Origin: Siphonodentalium dalli
Taxonomy: Eukaryota; Mollusca; Scaphopoda; Gadilida; Siphonodentaliidae
NCBI GenBank assembly: GCA_032622095.1
Contig: CP136062.1
Span: 162,004,875 to 162,068,874 of the forward strand
DNA length: 64,000 nucleotides
Reading direction: 5' to 3'
Shown here: positions 1 to 12,680 of the stretch, in pieces
How the letters are laid out: the number at the start of each line of letters is the position of its first letter
Numbering within the stretch: position 1 is the first letter of the stretch
Translations under genes and position numbers: made by a program
Notes under the pieces: generated by a model
What the model saw: the letters and a program-made list of their open reading frames with translations, nothing else
Database searches by the model: none
Told to the model about the DNA's origin: nothing

Positions 1-20
1 TGTACTGGTATATGTGATTA

Positions 21-160
21 AAAGAAATGACTTGCAGATCGATCGGGGTCATTGGTTTTGACCGGCAGAGTAAATAAACAAAAGTTCGTGTGAATCCCTT
101 TTAATTACTCTGCAGTTCAAAATCCAATGACCCCAATCGATCTTCAAGTCATTTCTTAAA
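21..160. repeat. Inverted-repeat MITE, family A copy 1
   Basis: Two arms of about 50 bp (around agatcgatcggggtcattgg and its complement) surround a loop of about 30 bp. A second copy at 30223-30341 shares both arms. No coding capacity. Confidence 0.8.
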
Positions 161-812
161 TGTATGGTGTTGGCCTCGGTTGCTTTTAATGACTACCCAA
201 AACACAACGAAATACACAATTGTAAGACACCTTATTGTTTTGTTTTTCTTTTAGTTTACCCATCTTCATTAAATATGTATGTTAATTATACAGCATACAT
301 GTGTTAGATACATAAAATGTTCTGAAAACATCCAGACAATGAGTCATTTTATCACTATATGCCTGTGAGGATATTGAAATTATCGACATAAAGACGGATT
401 GGACCCACCCATGCACTGTCCAGAGATGATTTTAAAGAGCATAAGTGAGCGGGAAGAGTGGAAACGGGTAAAAGGGATTTAAATTTTACGGTGAAAAATA
501 TCAGATGTCTTTTGGGTATATCAGTACATAATCTCCAGTTACATGAAGGGATACTTCAAAGATAAAAACGATGCATGCTGCATTGCTGCATGTGTCATTT
601 CCCTTGCATGGTATTGACCCCGTGAATCAGTTATCAATTGAATATTTTAAACAGAAATGGTCAGCGAAAATAAATATCTGCACGTTAGTTTGTCAGACCA
701 GTATATACAATCTCTGACTGAGTTATTCCCCCTGAGATGAAACACACCGATTTGTAACCAGATTTAAAATTGTTTTCAACCACAGAGCGTGTCAGACTAT
801 GGAAGCTGTGAA
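161..812. other. No recognisable feature
   Basis: AT-rich sequence without credible ORFs or repeats I could match elsewhere in the window. Confidence 0.5.
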
Positions 813-1709
813 GCGCCAAGTGAAAGTAATTAGTAACTTGCTGCAGCAAGTTTTTATCTTGCTGCAACAAGTTAGCTATCTTGCTGCAGAAAGTTAATTA
901 GCTATCCTGCTTCAACAATGTATTATCTTGCTGCAGCAAGTTAGTATCTTGCTGCAGCAACTTAGTATATTTCTGCAGCAAGTTAATGTCTTGCCGCAGA
1001 AAGTTAATTAGCTATCCTGCTGCAGAAAGTTAACTATCTTGCTGTAGCAAGTTAGCTATATTGCTGCAACAAGTTAATCTTACTTGCAGCAAGTTAGCTA
1101 TCTTGCTACAGCAAGTTATTATCTTGCTGCAGAAAGTTAACTATATTACTGCATCAAGTTAACTATCTTGCTGCTCCAAGTTAGTATATTGCTGCAGCAA
1201 GTTAATGACTTGCTGCAGAAAGTTAATTAGCTATCCTGTTGCAGAAAGTTAACTATTTTGCTGTAGCAAGTTAGCCATGCATATTGCTGCAACAAGTTAA
1301 TCTTGCTGCGCCAAGTGAAATTAATTACTAACTTGCTTCATCAAGTTAATTATCATGCTGTAGCAAGTTATCTCTCATGCTGTAGCAAGTTACCTATCTT
1401 GATGCATCAAGTTAATATCTTGACGCAGCAAGTTAGTGCCATGCTGCACCAAGTTAGTATCTTTCTACAGCAAGTTTATTTCTTGCTGCAGCAAGTTAAA
1501 TATATTGCTGCATCGAGTTAACTACCTTGCTGCACCAAGTTAGTATCTTGTTGCACCAAGTTAGTATCTTGCTGAAGCAACTTAATTTCTTGCTGCAGCA
1601 AGTAAACTATTTTGCTATACCAAGTTAATGTCTTGCTGGACCAAGTTAGTTTCTTGCTGAAGCAAGTTAATGTCATGCTGCGCCAAGTTAGTATCTTGCT
1701 GCAGCAAGA
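813..1709. repeat. Minisatellite of about 40 palindrome-bearing 21-22-bp units
   Basis: Each unit is built on the 14-bp palindrome cttgctgcagcaag followed by a ttagtat-type linker. Some linkers are extended to ttaattagctat. A higher-order pattern is visible: the block near 985-1080 recurs near 1210-1310, and the gcgccaagtgaaa variant recurs near 812 and 1308. Open frames across it (repeating LLQQV-type peptides) are products of the periodicity. Confidence 0.93.
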
Positions 1710-3775
1710 AATTTCTATGGACATATATTTGGAGATAGTGAGTTATGCCAATGTGCTCAGGAATTTCCCAACTTCTAGTGGTCGAGTTTTCCCGACATAG
1801 AAAATATGTATTTCTGTCTTATCATGGGAACAGGTTTTTCGAAGGTGAGTACTCCACAATCCTATAAAAAACGGGTGAATCCAAAATATTATTGGGATGA
1901 CAGGTGGGTGGTAACAGATGGGACAATTCAGTAACGGGTGGGGGCAATTGAAGTAACAGAAGAGTTTTGAATATTCATGAATCCAATCTTAGTGATCTCG
2001 CTTATATATATGGCTAACGTACCCCAAACATCAAGCGGTTGTTTTGAATATCAAAATAAGAAACGCGTGATATGCACTGTTGTCACCATAATGTCCTTCG
2101 TGTTACCACATTCATCAATATTTGAATAAAAACGAAATTACAAGCAAAATTTATGAAAACTTTGTGTAAATTGATGTAACAATAATGTCACTGCATGTAT
2201 CAACATTATCTTTACGTAGACACCAACTAAACTAAACTAACCAGTCAAGTTTATTTTAGGTTATCGTCTTTTCTGTTACGTGGGTGTGCGTTACTGGTAT
2301 CATGTGCCTTGGTAATAGTATGGACAGTAACAGCATGGACGTTTTGGGATTAACAAGGATATTTTACTGACAATGCCAACTAAAATGAAACAAAACGTAC
2401 ATGTTGCATTGTGCTGTGCAGAGATGTCACAATAGACAAAACAATTGTAGGTAAATATTTGACTGATAATAATGTCAAAATATGCGTAATTATCGTAACA
2501 GTAAAGACCTGCTCCAAATATACGCCCTTCTTTATTGGATATTCTAAGAATTACGCCATAAATCATCTTTTTAAATGAGCAGGCAACATCGCCGTTAACC
2601 TTATTCACAGATAAAAATAGAGCAGGACAGATATTGGCCCCTTTTTAAAAATGCCCAAATAAGAAAAATTCTAACCTGGTATATTTAATAGAATAAGAAC
2701 TAAGAAATGATTATTTTACTGATACAACAGGATACAAAGTTTTTAATATATCTTGCAAGCAGAATACAACTTGCATCGTAATAGAGAATCTTTTGTCGAA
2801 TGAGTTGTTAACGGCGCAAGGATATATATCAGCACTCCAAAACAGATTTCCAGATAACCCTTTCATGATGGAGCTGCGCTGGTGCAGCATTAAAGACCAT
2901 GTGCAAGTATTAAGCGATTATTTTGAAGATTGCATCATATGATATATGGGAATTTCGCACAAGACATTTTTTTCAGGAACAAAAGTTCTCCTCTGTGACT
3001 TTCACAGAGAGCAAGCTTGGATGGCTTATACGAAAGGGAAACTAACAACATGAGCGACAAAAGATATGGTTTTCTGAAACTTCCCCTAGCTGGATGTTGC
3101 CTGGGCATCAACACCGGAGGTATTGGGTGAATCGCAAAATCAATTGGAGGAGTCAGACGAATGGAGGTAGAATGAAAATGGAAAGGCCCACTTAATTTTT
3201 GAACCCCAGATCACATTATATACCATATATGGCATATTATATACCATTTGAAAGAGGAAGCTCCAACACATTGTAATATCAACTTATCCGGTGTACTAAA
3301 CTGTGAACATGTTGTTTTTTGTTGAGGTAGCGACGTGTTTTCTTAGCGTAAGTTTCATCTTGACTGTACTGCAAAGTATATTATTTTCAATTGAAGTTGA
3401 ATAACTCTATGACTTAGTTGAAATTATGTTTCTATGATTTTTGGCTATGTGCTATACCTCTGTGGGCACCTTCTGGAACACGGACGTTCAAAATGGTGAT
3501 GAATTAATGTATTTTAATCATATTTTATGTCATAGATTGTTATTAAAACCGTATATCAAGGCACTATAAAAAACAAACAGGTGACTCGAAAATTAAATGG
3601 GCCTTTAATATCATGGTTTTCCTCAAAATTGATGAAACCTAAAAATAAAATATTTTGGGTTCGCTAACAGGCTGAAAAAATCAGGGTAGGTAGGCAGGTT
3701 TTAATTGCAAGGAGACAAATGATATACTCAAGACTTGAATAGGAATTCAAATAATCTATACCCCTATATATATAA
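1710..3775. other. Unassigned AT-rich stretch with one orphan TIR
   Basis: No gene seen. At 2855-2905 there is an orphan copy of the terminal sequence (ccctttcatgatggagctg...) that ends the hairpin-bearing MITEs near 22660 and 56505. Confidence 0.5.
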
Positions 3776-4395
3776 CTAGAAGGTGACCCGACTTCGTCCG
3801 GGCTTTGACCTTGAATTGACCATTTTCAAGGTCAAGGTCAGGTGGGGTAACGATTTAACCCGTCCAAAACACTGCCCGGACAAAAGTACCCGACAAAAGT
3901 ACCCGTCGAAATCCATCCGGTTTTACCCGAATTGATTATTTTGAAGGTCAAGGTCAGGTCGGGGTCACGACTCGACCCGTCCAATACACTCAGTGGACAA
4001 AAGTAACCCCACATACCAAGTTTCATCGAAATCCCGTGATATTCGTGCGTTTGACCTTGAAATGACCCGATTTCAAGGTCAAGGTCACGTCGCATGGGCA
4101 AATTAATATGCCTATGGCACGCCGGGCCGAAAATACCCCCACATACCAAGTTTCATCGAAATCCCGTGATATTCATGCGTTTGACCTTGAAATGACCCGA
4201 GTTCAAGGTCAAGCTCACGTCGCACGGACAAATTAATAGGACTATGTCACTCCCCGGCCGAAATTACCCCCACATAGCAAGTTTCATCGAAATAGGCTCG
4301 GCCGTTTTCGAGTCCATTGGAAACAGACAGACACACAGACAGACAGACAGACAGACAGACACACAGACAGATCTTCCCAAATATATAATAGATAT
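3776..4395. repeat. Retroelement-like 3' tail (RTE-type or derived)
   Basis: Four degenerate units built on gaccttgaaatgacccga and tttcatcgaaatcccgtgat end in a (CAGA)n run at 4324-4372 and an AT-rich tail. This layout, with a 'ggccgttttcgagtccattgg' type stretch before the tetranucleotide run, resembles 3' ends of RTE-clade non-LTR elements. No reverse transcriptase is present. The assignment is inference. Confidence 0.5.
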
Positions 4396-4399
4396 ATAT

Positions 4400-5620
4400 A
4401 CCAAGTCTTCTCGGTCCACAACAGCATGGGATTTCGGTTGGGTTGATGCTGTTTTGAATATTGAATCAACGATTACAGTCAAGCATTCTGACATGTCGGA
4501 GGAGTGCGAATTTTAGCACCTATGGATTTCAAATTACGAGTGAGTAGCTAGAGGGTGCGAGGTCAATCGCTCCTTCTCCTTATAAGGACTGCATGGAGTC
4601 CCGCCCCGTTACTGTACTCTTCTACAGCAGATTTTCATTGAAAAAAGTTAGTACATTTCGTCGCGTCAGAACTAAAGTGTTCTATCTCCATATTTTAATA
4701 TTTGTGGGAAATCGAGTTTAAAGTTTTGACCCCCCCCCCCCCCGGTTCACATGTTCTCATTCTGTTTTGGAAGATAGTACACAGCGGGTATGATATATAG
4801 CTGGTGTGAAAATACTATTATATAACGATTTTCGAGACAAAACATTTGATATGTTGGGTATAATCAGTTTTTGTGTTTTTTAATCATATAAACGTGCACA
4901 AATCCCAAATCACGCCAATTTCTGTTTTATTTTAACCAAATAATAATCCTAGAAATAAGATGTTCATACCTAGGAGTGGGGAAAGCATTATTTCCAACTA
5001 GTCACTTAGCTGGCAATCTGCAAAGTTCGGGTCCCATTGCTTTCTATTGAAGATCAGAGATAGAACATTTTAGCACTGAAATTTATTTAATCACGTGGTA
5101 CAAAATAAATAGATTCATTTGTCCACAGTGGAGATAGAACAATATAGCACTGTCAAAAAAGTTAGTTTTTGAGATGGAACAGATTTACACAGCCTCTCAT
5201 TCAAATTTGGTATGCGTTAGCCACGATATCTGGTGATTTTCGGACAGGAAATCCCGCAACGAATCGAAAGATACCAATATGTCATTTTCCCGCCAAAATG
5301 GAGATAGAACAGTTTAGTTCTGACCCGACGAAATTTTACTGATAGCGCGACAAATCGAAATTATTGACCTAATCCGAAGACATATCCGAGGAAGATAACT
5401 CCGACGTTTAGGCATAAAACCTATTAAATAAGAGTTTACAACAGCTACATGCAGGATGGGACTTGGTCAAAAACAGCATCAATCCAACCGATATCCCAAT
5501 GCAACCGATATCCCATATCCCAATCCAACCGATATCCCAATCCAACCGACATCCCAATCTGTAAACAGCATCCATCCAACCGATATCCCAATCTGTTGTT
5601 GACCGAGAAGACTTGGTCTA
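4400..5620. mobile_element. Foldback element, family G copy 1
   Basis: The left arm (ccaagtcttctcggtccaca, 4401) and right arm (ending gaccgagaagacttggt, about 5617) are inverted. The right arm is expanded by several tandem ccaatccaaccgatatc units (5475-5595). Another TIR element (4650-5340) occupies its interior. Confidence 0.7.
4650..5340. mobile_element. TIR element with 40-bp ends, nested in family G
   Basis: Ends read agtacatttcgtcgcgtcag on the left and the complement of agtaaaatttcgtcgggtca on the right, continuing through a ctaaagtgttctatctcc segment with few mismatches. A gagatagaaca motif recurs inside near 5050, 5130 and 5170. Non-coding. Confidence 0.7.
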
Positions 5621-6274
5621 AGTAAGGCCTGAATGCATGCAGTGCATAAAATTTCAAGATTCACCTTAACCTATATCGGTGCATGTAAGTTATGGGTTGT
5701 TACTTGGTTAATCAAATGTTATGAGTCGCCGTCTTGTCGGAGCATTGTTTATTATAGTGTATTGGAGGCTGAGCGCTTATAGGATCGAGTCCAATCAATA
5801 TCTCGAACATGATTTGGTTAAATCTAGTTTAGACTTGATTTATGACTCTGATATATTTTAGAAAATCTGAACAGTTCAAAACATTCCTATGGAGAGATAA
5901 TACATTTCGATCTTATAACTCGTCTGGATTGGCTCACAACCACACCAATACTTGTTTGTGATATGCCCTAAGTACTAGATTCTAGAAAGTTTGATATATG
6001 TACGTGTGCATGGATATGAAATATAAGCATCTCTTCAATTATTTATAGTGATACTTGTTTTAGGGGTAGCAGGAAGACAGCCCGGTAGGGCTAGGCTACC
6101 CCCGACAATGTACTGCATTACCTTATTATGTATTACTGCCATTGTCTAATTCATATGTGTATTGTAAATAAATGATCCTATCATATATAACATAATTGTG
6201 TATGCTATCAACACATATATTTTGTTTTGCGCTTCAATATAACTGGCAGGTTGGTGGTGTTTTGGTAGAAGATC
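5621..6274. other. No recognisable feature
   Basis: AT-rich, no gene or matched repeat seen. Confidence 0.4.
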
Positions 6275-6728
6275 CCTAAAGATGCATAATCCGAATTAAC
6301 GCTCCCAAATTACTATTTATTTTGCTTCGTGAGTAAAAAAAATACTTGATTCGAGTCGAGGAACCCACACATCAAAGCTCAGAGTGATCAGATATCGATT
6401 TTTGAATTTTTTTTATTTCCCGCGATATGTAATTTTTGGCGGCCTGGCAAATATCTTTCGCTCAAGCCGACGGTCTCGGATCAAACTGTGGATGAAGATG
6501 GATAACTCTAAAATGAAGTGACTTTGTGTGACAATCCCACCAAATTGAACAAAATTTTGATAAATAACACATTTTGGGGAAATTTATATTATAGTTGACC
6601 GTGGTTAGCATTTTTTGGGGCAATTAATCGATTCTGATAACTGAAGCAACATTTAAAAAAATGTTGTTGTCAAACTGTTGTTGTTGGAATTTGATTATAT
6701 GGGGACCATCGAATCGGATTGAGTACCG
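6275..6728. mobile_element. TTAA-flanked MITE, family D, degraded copy
   Basis: It shares the internal segment gattcgagtcgaggaaccca and the ending gattgagtacc followed by TTAA at 6729-6732 with the intact copy at 42578-43057. The left end is diverged. Confidence 0.65.
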
Positions 6729-7127
6729 TTAATGTTCTGGAAAAGAGACTGGTAATATTGTGTGAATGACCTTTCTTGAAATTGACTTTCAAAAGCGCGT
6801 GGGGCCGACTTCTCCTGTATTCATTCACATTTTTATATGGGAGAACAAGCGGCTCTTTGATATCCAATTGTCAAATGTCTCTTGGCAGAATCGATAAAAG
6901 AGTTTATTATCTACTCAGGCTGACTTTGGGAAACGAAAGCTCAAAATTTAAGCTCACTTAATTAGGCCTACCTTAAGCGCCGTCCAGTTGTCAAAACATT
7001 GTGTCATTCTTTATCCCAGTCCACGCATTGACATAATTAATGAATAAACACATGTTTTGTTGATCAAAATCTTTAATAATATATCATCAAAGAACATAAA
7101 AGAACATAATCACTATTAACTATTTCT

Positions 7128-7207
7128 GGACAACCCGCCCTCATTTATCGGGACAACCCGCCCCCAAAATAGCATAGGGGCGGGTTGTCTCGGGGGCGGG
7201 TAGTCCC
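7128..7207. repeat. GC-rich inverted repeat
   Basis: ggacaacccgccc units on the left pair with ggcgggttgtc and ggcgggtagtccc on the right, around a short AT loop. It is an island of high GC in AT-rich DNA. Function unknown. Confidence 0.6.
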
Positions 7208-8500
7208 GTTCCCATTCTGCTAGGCTGACATTAATTTTATATTTCCAGTTTTAAACGTCTAAATTTTGGTGCAAAATTCTCTTCCTCACTTAGTTATTCA
7301 AAACATATTAGTTTCGTGCTGTACATACTTTTCGGATGGTATAAATATTGTTTAAATATTGTTTCATTCCATTATCCATTCCGTTCCGGTTACAACGCGT
7401 GCATGGTGCGTTTGATCGGTACGACAATCGAGTCCATGTCGATTAACTACTTCCGGTTTATGAAAAAAAATAAATTGAAGACGGCGCAAATAAGTTTTAA
7501 TATGTTCTTTATCGAAATGCTGTGAAGCAAAACTAAATATACGGTATATTCATTGGTCTGGTACGACGCACTATAATCATTAAGTGATATTCAAGTTCAT
7601 ATTTTCATTCTTAAATATGGTTCCGAATAAAGCACATTGCCTAAGTTCGCGGTCTTACCCTTACTTTGAAAACGGGCCAGCTCGTCCCAGGGCCAACTCG
7701 GGCCAGTCGACCTGGATCAGCTCGTCCCGAGCTGGCTCGGCCCAATGTATAATGTCTTATTTAACAACCTGCGTATATTGATTTGATAGGAATTAAGGGG
7801 ATGGTAAAGTTTGGTCAAGATGGCCACCGCCGATTGCACCCTACCTCCAGTCCAGATGATCAATAATTACTCACCGGCCATAGAATGGATAAACTTCATA
7901 TTTTTCACACATAATAATCTATAATAAACAAAGATCTTGTCATTAGTAGAGAAATTTTAGCTGTTAGAATTTACTCGCGGTAGAGTGACAAAAAATCATG
8001 TCCCCAAACGGCGTTTCTCCAGTTCCAATGGTTAACTTTTTGCACAAACTGAACAGTCAAAATGGTCCTATAAGAATCTGGCTAGAGACAAGGAGACATC
8101 ATTTTAAGGAAAAACAAGAACTTTCCCAAATACCCTGCCTGTGAAAATATTAGTCATCCTGAATAATGGCAAAATGTCCTCCATTTGCATTGTTTACATT
8201 CTTAGGAACTATTTTTCTTGGTATGGGAGACCATAACATCCTAACATTATTTTGCGATAGCCGATACACATGCCATGGGGCGGGGCGGCCATGATTACAA
8301 ACAAACCCATCCGTCAATACTAGAATACGATTATGAATGAAAATCGATCAGTATAGACAATCGCGCATGGGATCAAGCTTTTGATTATGCCCATCAATAT
8401 ATATGGGTTATAAGCTATATGATTGTACCTGATAACCGACAATTTCTCGATTAATTTACATTCAAATGTTATTAAACCTATGTTTCTCCACCATGTTTTT
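7208..8500. other. Intergenic, with a fragment of a hAT-like end
   Basis: At about 7668-7800 there is a GC-rich string of cgggccagctcg-type units followed by ataatgtcttatttaa, matching the left end of the element at 44256-45056. The rest is unassigned. Confidence 0.5.
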
Positions 8501-8520
8501 CTCCCAGTGCGGACCTCCTA

Positions 8521-9623
8521 TTTACCGAGAACAACCGAGAACAACCGAGAACAAGTCTAAAATTAATAATTAAGTCTTAATAATGTTCAATTATAGTGTA
8601 CATATCAAGTTAATATTATACCATAGTTGACATTTTAAATGACATATATGTAGTTATTATTGGTATATACCGAGAAGTTGAAACATCGCGCAGCCCGCTG
8701 TTCTTGTTCTCGGTTGGCGGTAACACAAAGACATAAGCCGTGCCTAGGTGTTAATTAACTAAGAACTAGCTGCGTGATAGGTCTGATTGGTGATCAACAT
8801 GCATTGAGTTGTGTTTCTTCTTAAATTAGCAAGTGAAAGTGGATCGAACATTTGATGAGACAGTGCATATATATTTGACGCTCGAAAGCAAATAAAAACA
8901 TACCAAAATGTTGGACAAAAACAGCATTTGCGAGTCCATGCATTAACAACATTAAATTATCGATGGACCAGAACATTTTAAAACTGCCAGATTAAACTGA
9001 TAGACTTTAAATAACGTGTTATACTTAAAATATCAGTAGACATCGATATTTTCATTAAAATGTTTACTTGTATGCATTATAACTGAGATATTCTTAACCA
9101 ATTGTAATGGTTAATATATCTAGCGGAAATCTTGTTTAAAGTTTTGCTTCTTAACTTCAATGGATGTTTTGGTTCTTAACTTCTTATGGGACATGTTCTT
9201 CATATAATAAGCTACCACCATCAGTATGGTATTGGTTCCGAAAATAATAATAATGGTAAGCAATGTCATATATCTTCTGATTCAATTCTGTATATTGCTT
9301 GCGTGATTAACAATTATCTGCACCAAATATAATTCAACTCAATGAAATTTGATCACCAATCAGACCTCATGCAGCTAGTACTTAGTTAATTAACACCTCT
9401 AGAGGCACGGCTTATGCCTTTGTGTTACCCGCCAACCGAGAACAAGCATGTTTCATCTTCTGGGTATATACCCATAATAACTACATATATGTCATTTAAA
9501 ATGTCAAATATGGTATAATAAATATTCACTTAAGATTGATATGTACACTATAATTGAACATTATTAAGACTTAGTTATTAATTTTAGACTTGTTCTCGGT
9601 TGTTCTCGGTTGTTCTCGGTAAA
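8521..9623. mobile_element. Foldback element with arms of about 290 bp, TA target
   Basis: It starts TTTACCGAGAACAACCGAG and ends with the complement. The arms (to about 8812 and from about 9336) share long matched stretches, including gacatatatgtagttattat and ttgttctcggttggcgg. It is flanked by TA on both sides. No ORF. Confidence 0.85.
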
Positions 9624-9625
9624 TA

Positions 9626-9969
9626 CCGCTATTCTCAAAGTAATTGACCAGAAAAACAGGGTGATACCCCGGTCATGACCGCGGTGATACCGGTAATAAA
9701 CGGTAGCGGTATCGAGATGGTCATGGTGGTGGAGTTACGGTATTGGGCGATAATGATACCGCGGTCTTTTAGCGGGCACCGCATTAATTTTGTTGAATAC
9801 CGCAGTGATTTTCATGGAACTCTTTGAGGGGAGGTATTTACTCACACATACTTGTTCGCGTTAACAAGCGGTATCAGTACCGTGGTATTGGAGGATACCG
9901 CGGTATAGTACCGCCATATTAACGGGGTGACACCACGTTATTGGTGGTCAATTACTTTAAGTATAGCGG
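9626..9969. mobile_element. Short CCGCTATTC-TIR element, family B
   Basis: Its terminal inverted repeat is about 26 bp (attctcaaagtaattgacca versus the complement of tggtcaattactttaagtat). The interior repeats ataccgcggt strings in both orientations. A longer relative lies at 10562-13376. The TA duplication suggests a Tc1/mariner-type mobiliser, by inference. Confidence 0.8.
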
Positions 9970-9989
9970 TAGGAGGTCCCTCCCAGTGC

Positions 9990-10561
9990 ACCAAAATAGA
10001 ATTGACTGGAAGTGAACTCGCACAAGGAGTCCGTCGTAAAATATGACATATTTCGTCGGAATATGGTACTTTCCTATTCATAAATATGTTTTTATATAGG
10101 CTATTTGATTTTAGAATAATACAATATTCTGAAACATGTAAGTTTTCTATTTATGTGATTTGCGTAATAATACGACATCTTGTAATCTCGCTTTCGACTA
10201 TAGACTGGTAATTCTAAAAATAAAATATCAACATTTCCATCTGTAAACAGCACAAAACTTCATAAATCGTTGGTAATCAAGCAACTAAATTAATTCCAAC
10301 AACTTAAATAAACTGAAAGTATTGATTTCATATCATAAACTTGCCCGATTGCAAGATCGAATTGCTTTTCTGGTCGATTTTCATGTACCTGCCGCGAATT
10401 AAAAAATGACAACAACATCATGAACATGTGTTTACAATAGAAATATGGCGACTGGCTCCCAAGAAAAACTGACATGTTTTAGCGGACGTTTTTCAAACGA
10501 TACAGTGAACATTAATATAAAGCATAGCTCCTTGGCTCTTAACGGTATGTCACTTATCATA
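9990..10561. other. No recognisable feature
   Basis: AT-rich spacer between two family B elements; no gene. Confidence 0.4.
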
Positions 10562-12641
10562 CCGCTATTCTCAAATTAATTGACCAGAAAAACGGGGTGA
10601 TATCCCGGTCATGACCGCGGTGATACCGGTAATAAGCGGTATCGAGACGGTCACGGTGGTGGAGTTACGGTATCGGGCGGTAAGGATACTGCGGTCTTAT
10701 AGCAGTGGTGATTTTCACGGAACTCTTTGAAGGGATGTATTTAGTGAATGTTCAGACAACAACGATTCAATCGTAAGTGGAAAGATTTCCGTCGAGGAAG
10801 TAACCGGTAGTTGGATTGCGCAAGCTGACGACAATGTCGTAAGTAAAAAAATAATATCAAGCACTGTTTGATTTTAGATGCCAAATCGTGGCGTATCCTT
10901 GATAACCTCCACTTAATTGCGACGTAATCGCAGTCATGTGTACGTAAAAATCGTAGCTGGAAATTATCGTAGGGTAGTCAATCACATGCTTTATTCGCGG
11001 TTTATTTCTGAAAGTCGGAGCGGGGGATACGGAATAAATTCAAAATGATTTGAACTATGTGGAATAGCAAGAGAAATATGATTTGTTTATAAATGCGAGT
11101 GCAATGTTCGTGTTTTTGATGCATGATTCACGGCATTGCCATAATATCTATTAATTAAATGACGACTCCTGCTGGCTGGGTTGTCACACAGAAAGTTAAA
11201 ACAATACGTCTCTAAGCCTTAATTAAGGATCTCATTAAATTCCACAGATATAAGGAGAATCACTGTGTGATTTCACGACTTCGTGCCAATGCCAATCGCT
11301 GCCTTAGAATGTCCATCTTACTTATCGAATAAAAATAAAAAAAACATTCCGTCATAACACATTCATACTTGGTGCGTGGTGAAATTATTTCAAGGGCAGG
11401 TATGTGTTGGAAGACTAAGGTATGTGATTTGGTGGGGGGCTAACTCCGGGATGGTCGAAAGGGCCAAGAGGCCCTCTCCTTCATCCCTCATTTTATGGCC
11501 TTTATTGGAAGACACCTCAGTGCCCGGACACCAGGCGATGGGTGGAGTTTATAATTTGACAGCCGATGTCGGTAACTTCAAAGTAGCGTAAAGTTCACCG
11601 CGTGATACTTAGTGTTGCACTCAGGGCTGAAGATTACCATGACGACCTGTCGCATTCAGAACAAGCCCACGTGACATTTTTGTGACGTATTTATCATTTA
11701 GTGTTTGTTGTGATTGTGCATGACAATTTTGTTCGAAATTTTGCTTTTAATTACTGCGGTGATTCATGACAGGTCACGTTATTTCTGAACCTAAGTGCAT
11801 TCACCATCTGCTGCATGGTTGACAATAGAATTCTGATTAATTCAACTTTGGATATAATAAGCAACACCTTTCGGAAAAATAGCACAATTAAATATGTTCG
11901 TAAGATTTAAATGAAACTTATCGATTTTTGTTTTATTTGTATGAAAAAATAATTCACCGACCCTGCATGATGCTTCCTGCATAAAACTTGTTTTTTTTTA
12001 CAAAATTGGTAGAGTGTATAAGATAATAATTACATTAATTAATGCATACAATAATCACTGATTTTTATAGATTATCCCGGGGAGTTTATCCATAGATTAT
12101 ATCCTAATCTGTAAATCCATGGTTAATCTCCAGACTAAAAAGTGGCAAAAAAATCAGTGATTCCAGCGTCAGGGTTACTAGTATGGCTAATCCGATTTAA
12201 TATATCCACAAGCTTCATGATTTGTCCTGAGTGAAAATACACGTAATGATTACTAGTTCCTCTCAGTCGATTAGTGTTATCACTTGATCCCATTGTCGAT
12301 TTGCGCCACTCAGCCCTTGACCCAAAGGTTTAAACAAAATGATGTATAATTCGACAATTAAATACGTCAGTCGTTTGATGGGGAAGTTCCCTTGATGACG
12401 TCATCGTGGGTCATATTGTCAAATTGTGTTCAACCATGTGGTTATGTTTTTGTTTGCTTGTTATAAATGTCAAATTGTAATGGTCCACATTTGTCAAATT
12501 CCCATGTTCACTTTACGGCAATAAACAATACCGGTACATGTAGCAGATGCATACTGTTCCCACCCTGCATGTCTTTATACGAGGACGCGCATGTGTCGTC
12601 ATAATCATCAGGATTACCTCACTTATAAATAACCATATCCG

Positions 12642-12680
<39 letters not shown>

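Larger units (their letters stand above)
8501..9989. mobile_element. Nested transposon stack
   Basis: The outer boundary is a direct repeat ctcccagtgc at 8501-8510 and 9980-9989, immediately inside which lie ggacctcc (8511) and its complement ggaggtcc (9972-9979). Inside that is a TA-flanked element whose ends are CCGCTATTCTC... (9626) and ...AGTATAGCGG (9969). That element is split in its left end by a foldback element at 8521-9623, also flanked by TA. Confidence 0.75.

Noticed and set aside
813-1709. Regularly spaced palindromic repeats suggesting a CRISPR-like array
   Set aside because: Units are contiguous and all alike, with no unique spacers, no cas genes and a eukaryotic context.
1303-1800. 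ORFs with LLHQV/LLQQV repeats
   Set aside because: Products of the minisatellite periodicity, present on both strands.
11376-11591. 71-codon ORF inside the long family B element
   Set aside because: No transposase motif; likely chance or decayed repeat.
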